This document shows positions 1-4,536 of a stretch of DNA of 5,878 nucleotides, one piece after another. The notes below the pieces were generated by a model. That model ran no database searches, was not told the origin of the DNA, and worked only from the letters and a program-made list of their open reading frames with translations. The DNA is taken from contig JADFXS010000184.1 in NCBI GenBank assembly GCA_015233515.1, positions 1 to 5,878 of the forward strand, read 5' to 3'. Numbering within the stretch: the first letter of the stretch is position 1; every line of letters starts with the position of its first letter. The position numbers and the translations under genes were made by a program. This stretch comes from Deltaproteobacteria bacterium. GTDB taxonomy: Bacteria; Desulfobacterota; Desulfarculia; Adiutricales; JAGVGV01.

Positions 1-14
1 TGAGATTTCTCCCT

Positions 15-31
15 TCGGTCGGCATGACCGA
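15..31. repeat. Small hairpin in a short intergenic motif at the window edge
   Basis: The arms tcggtc (15-20) and gaccga (26-31) are perfectly complementary around the loop ggcat. After a two-base mismatch, further pairing of tccc with gggg-type bases is possible. The surrounding text, gagatttctccc followed by ttcggtcggcatgacc, resembles a short motif of the form gagat-yyctc-ttcg-tcg-atgac that I recall as recurring between genes in many bacterial genomes. That recollection cannot be tested here. No T-run follows on either strand, so it is not a standard terminator. Confidence 0.4.
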
Positions 32-59
32 CTGGGGTGTTCGCGAATGAGCTGAGGTT

Positions 60-167
60 TTGACCGCATCATTCCGAAAAAAACTTTCGAGCATCACTAT
101 AAATCCGCCGTCAAATCGCGGATCGGACGCATAAATCCTTGGTGAAACGCGAAGTTGGAGCGATTTT
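60..167 (-). repeat. Dispersed intergenic repeat, copy 1 (inverted, partial)
   Basis: This stretch matches the reverse complement of 4157-4260. The core, 100-167 against 4224-4157, is 68 bp without gaps and I count 59 identities. It includes the exact 17-mer gaaacgcgaagttgga plus a flanking base-class match, and the exact 13-mer tcaaatcgcggat. The outer part (60-99) is looser, needs a gap of about 5 bases, and ends in the shared decamer ttgaccgcat (60-69). Beyond 167 similarity fades: the 11-bp hairpin arms and the 5' half seen in copy 2 are not recognisable, although gattttt is kept. It lies behind the 3' end of the plsC-rnj-beta-helix operon, in the same direction as that operon. Confidence 0.85.
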
Positions 168-315
168 TACTCTTTTTCCATGACGGCGCGGGCAGGAAAT
201 CAAAAACACGGGTAAGCGAATATCGGATCAGCCTACGAGCATCGCTTCAATAATATCAAATATAAAATATTTCCGTTAAGTGATCCAAGTGTTGATTTTA
301 AGTCCGGTATCCTCC
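168..315. other. Gene-free, partly AT-rich stretch behind the minus-strand operon
   Basis: No credible ORF lies between repeat copy 1 and the stop of the beta-helix gene. On the minus strand the only terminator-like structure is the pair aagcga (214-219) and tcgctt (242-247), with a 22-nt loop. In the minus direction it is followed by a modest tract reading acccgtgttttt. That is weak, so operon termination here is possible but not shown. Bases 251-290 are very AT-rich with the short palindrome aaatattt. A strong Shine-Dalgarno-like AAGGAGG on the minus strand (317-311) overlaps the preceding stop codon but has no ORF after it. Confidence 0.5.
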
Positions 316-1539
316 TTATTTTTTAGACGCCGAGACTCCGCAACCACCCTCGGAATTGACGCTGATTTGGATTTTGGCGCCGGTTGATTCGCCGCCGTCG
401 TCGGACTGGTATTCATAAGCGCCGATGTCAACGCGGTTATTCCGGACCCGGGGATAACCATAGCCGCGTTGGTCATAGTTCGAAGGCGGGGTAAAGTTGG
501 GTGATCCGGCATCGATAGCCGGGCTTGTATAGACCAAGGCATGGGTCAAGGTCGGACCGCCATTGCCGGCCAGAGGCGCGATAATGCCGGCCACGGATGA
601 GGCCGGATTGAGCCGGTCCAAGGGAGTGAAGCCCCATCCGCCATAAGAGTTATAGACCAGGTTGTAGCCCGAGGAAGCCATCGCGCCGGAAACATCCGGT
701 TCGCGGCCGGTGTTGCCGACGATCAGAGTATCATCGAGATAGACGGTTCCGCCGGCGTTATAAATTCCGCCACCGCCTCCGTTGGTGATATTTACCGAGT
801 TCTGAGCTACAGTGACAAAGCTGAGCCCGATAACGCCGGTATAATTCAACAGCCCGCCGCCATTACCGGATACGGCGCCGTTGCCGGAAATCGTGCTATT
901 AGTCAGGTTCGCGACCCCGGAGTTGTAAAAGCCGCCGCCCGAGGTCGTCGCCGTATTACCGTAAAGCGTGCAATTATTGATAACCAATCGGCCTTGATTG
1001 TATATCCCGCCGCCATACATGGCGCTGTTGCCGGCCAGGGTGCAGTTGTAGAGATCAGCCCCTCCGTTTTGAATAAAAATTCCACCGCCGTAGTCAAGCC
1101 CTTCTGATCCACCGGTCACGGTTACTCCACTCATGCTTAAAGTCGCTCCTCCGAGGACATGGAAAGCCCTTTCCCGCGGGGAGAGACTACCGGCGTTTAT
1201 AGTAGCGTATATGCCGATGATGGTAACGCTGCCGGTGATATCCAAATCACCGTAATAAGACGATTCATCCAGTCCGCTTCGAGTCAAATAGTATGAACCG
1301 GATGGTAAATTGATGATGGATCCCGGATTGTTATTCCCGTCGATGACGGCTTCCCTCAGGGAGCAGTCGCCGACCAGACAATGACCCGGAGACGGGTCGT
1401 CCGTCCGGGTGACGTTGAAGGTCAAGGCAGAGGAAAACGCAGGCCGGCCGATAGTCAGGATCAGTATCAGACCCAGACCAAATAGGGCCTTTGACCTGGC
1501 GCTCCGCCGAAGGCGCCATCGACGACTTGTGACTGACAT
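316..1539 (-). CDS. Secreted CSLREA / choice-of-anchor-Q beta-helix protein
   Basis: This 407-residue exported protein is predicted to fold as a right-handed parallel beta-helix; no function can be assigned. An Arg-rich N-terminus (RRWRLRR, 6-12) precedes a hydrophobic core (about 18-31) and a likely signal-peptidase site after AFSSA (about residue 38). The CSLREA motif follows, with Cys54 and Cys59 in CLVGDCSLREAV, a conserved pair that may form a disulfide. Residues about 151-275 hold five glycine-started coils of about 25 residues (GGGI-Y-N, then N-C/S-T-L/I-x-G-N), starting near 151, 176, 201, 227 and 256. The family's C-terminal signature is at 356-375 (DQRGYGYPRVR then VDIGAYE). The tail is Gly/Ser-rich and ends GGCGVSASKK; no transmembrane anchor follows, although relatives often carry a sorting segment there. 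It is the last gene of the operon, 13 nt after rnj, with a weak ribosome site (GGAT). Such proteins usually act on or at the cell surface; that is inference. Confidence 0.88.
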   Translation of the reverse strand: MSVTSRRWRLRRSARSKALFGLGLILILTIGRPAFSSALTFNVTRTDDPSPGHCLVGDCSLREAVIDGNNNPGSIINLPSGSYYLTRSGLDESSYYGDLDITGSVTIIGIYATINAGSLSPRERAFHVLGGATLSMSGVTVTGGSEGLDYGGGIFIQNGGADLYNCTLAGNSAMYGGGIYNQGRLVINNCTLYGNTATTSGGGFYNSGVANLTNSTISGNGAVSGNGGGLLNYTGVIGLSFVTVAQNSVNITNGGGGGIYNAGGTVYLDDTLIVGNTGREPDVSGAMASSGYNLVYNSYGGWGFTPLDRLNPASSVAGIIAPLAGNGGPTLTHALVYTSPAIDAGSPNFTPPSNYDQRGYGYPRVRNNRVDIGAYEYQSDDGGESTGAKIQISVNSEGGCGVSASKK

Positions 1540-1552
1540 GGTTTCAATCCGT

Positions 1553-3232
1553 TTATAAGGCGATAATTTCCGGAATGATCATGGGTCGGCGATGAAGGAC
1601 CCGGTAGAAAAACCGCTTGAGTTGAGTATACACTTCATTTTTAAGTTCAGCCACATCCACGGACTGGTTGCCGGTCTGGGACAACTCCGCGGCGCGTTGG
1701 TCAAAAATTTCCAGAACCAGGCATTTGGCGTCCTCGAGCAAGGACGAGGGGTCTTCAGCAAAAATAAAGCCTTTGGAGATAATGTCCGGTCCGCTGAGAA
1801 TGTCGCCGGTTTGGTCGTCGACGGTTACGATTACAACGACCATGCCATCTTCCGCCAGGTGACGCCGGTCGCGAAGGACCACTTCACCAACGTCGCCCAC
1901 GCCTTTGCCATCCACCAGGACCTTGCCGGTGATCACCCGTTCGACATTACAAAACCCGTCGGCTTCAAAGCGAATGCGGTCGCCGTCTTCCGCCAAGATG
2001 ATGTTGGCTTCCGGTATACCTACAGTTCTGGCCAAGTCGATGTGCTTGATCAAGTGCCGGTATTCGCCGTGAACCGGCATGAAAAATTTAGGACGGGTGA
2101 GGTTGATCATCAGTTTGAGTTCTTCCTGATAAGCATGGCCGGATACATGAACTTCGGATACGGTTTCGTAAATGACCTCGGCGCCTCTGCGATATAAATG
2201 ATTGATAATATTTGTTATTGCTCGCTCATGTCCGGGAATGAAGCGAGAGGAGAGAATAACGGTATCCCCTTTTTTTATTTTGATCTGCTTATGGTCGCCA
2301 AAAGCCATACGGGTCAGAGCGCTCATGGGTTCGCCCTGGGACCCGGTGGTTACCAAAACGGCTTGATCGTCAGGCAGGCTTTGAATACCGGCAACGGTAG
2401 ATTCCATCTCTTCCGGTAATTCCAGATATCCCAACTGCCGGGCAATATTGACGTTACTCACCATGCTCCGGCCGTCGAACGCCACTCTCCGGCCGAATTC
2501 TCCCGCTACATCGAGGACTTGCTGAATTCGCACCAGGCTGGAGGCAAAACAGGCCACAATCACCCGACCGCGGGAGGTTCGAAAAATTTCCCGGAAAGAC
2601 TGGCCGATTATCTTTTCGCTCAGGGTATAACCCGGTCGTTCGGCATTGGTGGAATCGGAAAAAAGAGCGAGAACCCCTCTTTCCCCATACTCGGCAAACT
2701 TTTGCAGATCCATGCGTTCCGTAGCCATGGGGCTTTGTTCCAGTTTGAAGTCGCCGGTATGGACGATCAGACCGGCCGGAGTTTCTATGCCCAGACCCAC
2801 GCTATCGACTATGCTGTGGCTGACGCGAAGAAATTCGAAGGTAAAAGGACCGATAGTGAGCTTGTCTCTTGGCGCGACCACTTTCAGAGTCGGTTCGGAG
2901 GCCAGTCGATGCTCTCGAAGGCGTTCCTTGACCAATTCCAGAGTCAACCGGGTGCCGTACACAGGGATGGTGAAGTGCCGGAGCAGGAAAGGCAAGGCGC
3001 CGATATGGTCTTCATGGCCGTGGGTCAAGATAATCGCTTTGACTCGATCATTCTGGGAGATCAGGTAGGAAAAATCCGGTATGACGATATCCACTCCGAA
3101 CATGCCTTCTTCCGGAAACATCAGACCGCTGTCAATGATGACGAGGTGATTATCGCACTCCAGCGCCATCATGTTCAAACCGATTTCACCTAATCCGCCT
3201 AAAGGGATGATATCAACGGGCAAATTCGTCAT
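1553..3232 (-). CDS. rnj: Ribonuclease J (metallo-beta-lactamase / beta-CASP RNase)
   Basis: This cytoplasmic RNase combines 5'-to-3' exonuclease and endonuclease activity for mRNA decay and RNA maturation. The 559 residues match the family's usual 550-560. The N-terminal beta-lactamase part begins PLGGLGEIGLN (10-20). The two-zinc site is complete: HGHEDH at 71-76, His139 in SHS, Asp161 in HTGDFK, and His388 in PVHGEYRHL. Spacing closely parallels Bacillus subtilis RNase J1 (His74, His76, Asp78, His79, His142, Asp164, His390). The beta-CASP insertion shows FSDSTNAERPG, FASSLVRIQQ and TTGSQGEPMSAL, then HVSGHA (362-367), which binds the RNA phosphate in this family. A C-terminal domain (about 440-559) has the usual GDVGEVVLRDRR and SKGFIF segments. 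The start is supported by GAGG (3246-3243), 10 nt ahead of ATG and overlapping the plsC stop. One mild departure is SSRFIPGHE where relatives usually have a small-residue S-x-IPGNE. Nothing is truncated. Confidence 0.97.
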   Translation of the reverse strand: MTNLPVDIIPLGGLGEIGLNMMALECDNHLVIIDSGLMFPEEGMFGVDIVIPDFSYLISQNDRVKAIILTHGHEDHIGALPFLLRHFTIPVYGTRLTLELVKERLREHRLASEPTLKVVAPRDKLTIGPFTFEFLRVSHSIVDSVGLGIETPAGLIVHTGDFKLEQSPMATERMDLQKFAEYGERGVLALFSDSTNAERPGYTLSEKIIGQSFREIFRTSRGRVIVACFASSLVRIQQVLDVAGEFGRRVAFDGRSMVSNVNIARQLGYLELPEEMESTVAGIQSLPDDQAVLVTTGSQGEPMSALTRMAFGDHKQIKIKKGDTVILSSRFIPGHERAITNIINHLYRRGAEVIYETVSEVHVSGHAYQEELKLMINLTRPKFFMPVHGEYRHLIKHIDLARTVGIPEANIILAEDGDRIRFEADGFCNVERVITGKVLVDGKGVGDVGEVVLRDRRHLAEDGMVVVIVTVDDQTGDILSGPDIISKGFIFAEDPSSLLEDAKCLVLEIFDQRAAELSQTGNQSVDVAELKNEVYTQLKRFFYRVLHRRPMIIPEIIAL

Positions 3233-3247
3233 TTTTTTACAGCCTCA
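3233..3247 (-). promoter_or_regulatory. Coupled stop codon / Shine-Dalgarno between plsC and rnj
   Basis: Read on the minus strand, the plsC stop TGA (3247-3245) is the first part of TGAGG, whose GAGG (3246-3243) is the only Shine-Dalgarno ahead of the rnj ATG. It sits 10 nt from the ATG across a spacer rich in A (ctgtaaaaaa). The overlap suggests that ribosomes ending on plsC help initiation on rnj. Confidence 0.6.
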
Positions 3248-3973
3248 ATTTTTCCGGCCACTATCGGAATTCGGAATACAATTTTTGATTATCACTTGAC
3301 GGACTTCCTCCATCAGACGGTCCTGGCCGTGACGGTCCAATCCCTGGGTGGGTATTGGTCGACCCAGCACGATCCGGATAGGATGAGGAGTGATACGTAG
3401 CGATTTAGCGGGCATAACCTCATGAGCGCCATTGATGCTCACCGGAATGATGGGCCGGCCGGCCAACACGGCCAAGGTAAAACCGCCTCGTTTAAACTCC
3501 CCTACTCGACCATCGAGAGATCGCGTTCCTTCCGGGAAAATAATCACACTGACTCCAGACCTGATCCTGGCGGCGGCCTGTCTCAAACTGCGGACGCTTT
3601 CCCGCGGACTGCTCCGATTGACGGGTATGTAACCGCATTTGGTCATCGCCAATCCAAAAATGGGAATATGGAAGAGTTCTTCCTTGGCCAGCCAGCGGAA
3701 CTGAACCGGTAAACCGGCCAGAAGCACCAAGATGTCGAAAACACTGGAATGGTTGGCGGCGAAAACATAGGTTCCCTTGGGATCAAGATTATCATGGCCT
3801 TCAATCGTCACTTTTACCCGGCTGACCATGAGCAAAGTTTTGGCCCAGACCCTGGCAATGAGGTGGGACCTGTTGCCGCTGGGATCCAGATGGGACCAGA
3901 TAACCGCGGCCGCACTGCATATCGGTGTAATTAAAGCCGTCACAAGAAAACTAATCAGCGAGTTGATGGTCAC
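3245..3973 (-). CDS. plsC: 1-acyl-sn-glycerol-3-phosphate acyltransferase (PlsC/LPLAT family)
   Basis: This membrane-associated enzyme transfers an acyl group to lysophosphatidic acid, giving phosphatidic acid, the precursor of membrane phospholipids. The 242 residues fit the family's 230-260. A hydrophobic helix lies at about 3-26. The four acyltransferase motifs occur in order: NHSSVFD (74-80, catalytic His75 and Asp80 of NHx4D), GYIPVNR (114-120), FPEGTRS (146-152, glycerophosphate binding) and IPVSING (176-182). The start codon is GTG (3973-3971), supported by AGGAG (3987-3983) 9 nt upstream. It is the first gene of a three-gene minus-strand operon, under a sigma70-like promoter about 40-65 bp upstream. 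The exact acyl acceptor cannot be read from the sequence, so another lysophospholipid acyltransferase is possible, but the motif set fits PlsC well. Confidence 0.93.
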   Translation of the reverse strand: MTINSLISFLVTALITPICSAAAVIWSHLDPSGNRSHLIARVWAKTLLMVSRVKVTIEGHDNLDPKGTYVFAANHSSVFDILVLLAGLPVQFRWLAKEELFHIPIFGLAMTKCGYIPVNRSSPRESVRSLRQAAARIRSGVSVIIFPEGTRSLDGRVGEFKRGGFTLAVLAGRPIIPVSINGAHEVMPAKSLRITPHPIRIVLGRPIPTQGLDRHGQDRLMEEVRQVIIKNCIPNSDSGRKN

Positions 3974-3982
3974 GAGGAAACG

Positions 3983-3987
3983 CTCCT
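3983..3987 (-). promoter_or_regulatory. Ribosome binding site that fixes the GTG start of plsC
   Basis: AGGAG on the minus strand lies 9 nt ahead of GTG at 3973-3971. There is no better in-frame ATG nearby, and the hydrophobic N-terminal helix begins directly after this start. Confidence 0.6.
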
Positions 3988-4011
3988 GTATGTATCACAA
4001 AATCTACAATA

Positions 4012-4040
4012 ATATTATTAGGAACAAAAGAAACTGTCAA
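4012..4040 (-). promoter_or_regulatory. Likely sigma70 promoter of the plsC-rnj-beta-helix operon
   Basis: On the minus strand a perfect -35 box TTGACA (4040-4035) is followed by a 17-nt spacer and TAATAT (4017-4012), which matches 4 of 6 consensus -10 bases. Transcription would start near 4005, giving a leader of about 30 nt before the GTG of plsC that includes its AGGAG. The promoter lies just outside the boundary of repeat copy 2. Confidence 0.55.
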
Positions 4041-4057
4041 TTCGAGTCAACAGACCA

Positions 4058-4260
4058 TAGTTCACCACTTTCGGGCGTCGAGGCACGTAACTCCTGGCTG
4101 CAACGCTCGTTTCCCGATTTTGGCTCCTCGACGTATGGTGAATACGACTGCGGGCCAAAATCGGTCCAACTTCGCGTTTCGCCTAGGATTTACGCGCCAT
4201 ATCCGCGATTTGATGGTGGATTTAGGACAGTGAAGTCGAAAGGAATTGTAATGCGGTCAA
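4058..4260 (+). repeat. Dispersed intergenic repeat, copy 2 (apparently full length)
   Basis: The left end (4058-4105) matches 5831-5878 at 44 of 48 positions. The right end (4157-4260) matches copy 1 in inverted orientation, 59 of 68 in the core. Together the copies outline an element of about 200 bp. Its outer decamers ttcaccactt (4061-4070) and ttgaccgcat (reverse complement of 4251-4260) agree at 7 of 10 positions, a possible weak terminal inverted repeat. No flanking target duplication is evident. The interior holds a strong hairpin (4114-4164). It codes for nothing credible and sits neatly between the plsC and gabT promoters. A non-autonomous mobile element (MITE-like), a REP/ERIC-like palindromic unit or a small structured RNA are all possible. 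Confidence 0.88.
4114..4164. repeat. Strong hairpin inside repeat copy 2
   Basis: The outer arms ccgattttggc (4114-4124) and gccaaaatcgg (4154-4164) are perfect 11-bp complements. An inner stem cgtat (4132-4136) / atacg (4142-4146) closes the 5-nt loop ggtga. Between the two stems is a largely unpaired internal loop of 7 nt on each side. No T-run follows, so intrinsic termination is not indicated. Confidence 0.8.
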
Positions 4261-4294
4261 GTCGAAAAAGAGACGATCTCCACTTTAAATATAT

Positions 4295-4300
4295 TATAAT
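4295..4300 (+). promoter_or_regulatory. Candidate -10 box for the aminotransferase gene
   Basis: This is a perfect TATAAT in an AT-rich stretch that begins near 4284. The hexamer at the best -35 position (4272-4277, gacgat) is poor, so the promoter may need an activator or may not be real. If it is used, transcription starts near 4307 and leaves a leader of about 205 nt before the chosen start codon, long enough for leader-based control. Confidence 0.4.
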
Positions 4301-4311
4301 AAATCACTGTT

Positions 4312-4351
4312 GCGGTTACCGAAGGTATTCCGAATCGGTTACGGTTACCGT
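4312..4351 (+). promoter_or_regulatory. Operator-like CGGTTACCG boxes downstream of the -10
   Basis: CGGTTACCG occurs exactly at 4313-4321 and 4342-4350. The second extends to the odd-centred palindrome ACGGTTACCGT (4341-4351), and a partial third unit, CGGTTAC, overlaps its left side (4336-4342). Box starts are 29 bp apart, close to three helical turns. Being palindromic around one central base, the boxes suit a dimeric DNA-binding regulator rather than an RNA stem. No regulator gene is in the window, so the identity is unknown. Confidence 0.35.
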
Positions 4352-4511
4352 GGGGTCAGGCTGAAGTTCGCTTCCCTAGTGGGGAAAAAACACAACTACT
4401 ATATATCCCGCGTAGAAAATCGGCGACCAATCGGATGCTTTCCAGGCGAAGTTATGGAACTGGTAAACGGTTGCACCGGCGCAACCAAAACCGAAGCTGA
4501 TGGAGGGCGCT
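4352..4511 (+). other. Structured leader upstream of the aminotransferase
   Basis: There is no convincing gene here. It holds a small stem ttccc (4372-4376) / gggaa (4382-4386) followed by A-rich sequence, the palindrome ggttgc (4469-4474) / gcaacc (4481-4486) with loop accggc, and a duplicate of the gene's own start (4454-4496). An ATG at 4454 opens 23 codons (start MELVNGC) that end at TAA 4523-4525, overlapping the gabT start by 14 nt out of frame. Its ribosome site is weak, and I do not call it a gene. I recognise no known riboswitch. Confidence 0.4.
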
Positions 4512-4536
4512 ATGGAACTGGGTAAAAAAACCGAAG
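4454..4536 (+). repeat. Duplicated gabT start segment, upstream copy split by a 19-nt palindrome
   Basis: The upstream copy is atggaactggtaaa (4454-4467), then cggttgcaccggcgcaacc (4468-4486), then aaaaccgaag (4487-4496). The downstream copy is atggaactgggtaaa (4512-4526) followed directly by aaaaccgaag (4527-4536). The two blocks occur in the same order and differ by one base indel and by the 19-nt palindromic insert. This looks like a local tandem duplication of the gene start, followed by insertion in one copy or deletion in the other. The upstream ATG is out of frame with the gene. Confidence 0.65.
4502..4507 (+). promoter_or_regulatory. Ribosome binding site that decides the aminotransferase start
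   Basis: GGAGGG ends 4 nt before the ATG at 4512. The longer in-frame ATG at 4500 would overlap this site and has only a poor purine run (gaag) ahead of it, so 4512 is preferred. Confidence 0.7.

Noticed and set aside
60..260. A CRISPR array or tRNA/rRNA fragment in the repeat regions
   Set aside because: The repeats are few, long, differently oriented and kilobases apart, without regular spacers. No tRNA cloverleaf or rRNA signature is visible.
1592..3193. Long plus-strand open frames (1592-2197, 2198-2419, 2519-3193) opposite RNase J
   Set aside because: They are in exact codon register with rnj on the other strand. They stay open because rnj rarely uses TTA, CTA or TCA codons. Their translations show no domain, whereas rnj is unmistakable.
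4114..4164. The repeat hairpin as an intrinsic terminator
   Set aside because: No T-run follows the stem on either strand, and it lies upstream of both neighbouring genes.
3777..4364. A 195-codon plus-strand frame crossing the plsC start and repeat copy 2
   Set aside because: It overlaps plsC in antisense and then reads through a non-coding repeat and the divergent promoters. It has no protein-like character.
4307..4511. A known riboswitch in the long gabT leader
   Set aside because: I could not recognise conserved cores of the lysine, glycine, SAM, TPP or cobalamin classes. The visible stems are short and isolated.
4310..4525. A 71-codon frame in the gabT leader, starting at TTG
   Set aside because: It would begin at the predicted transcription start with no ribosome site, and its sequence resembles no family. 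Only its internal ATG at 4454 is interesting, as part of the duplicated start.
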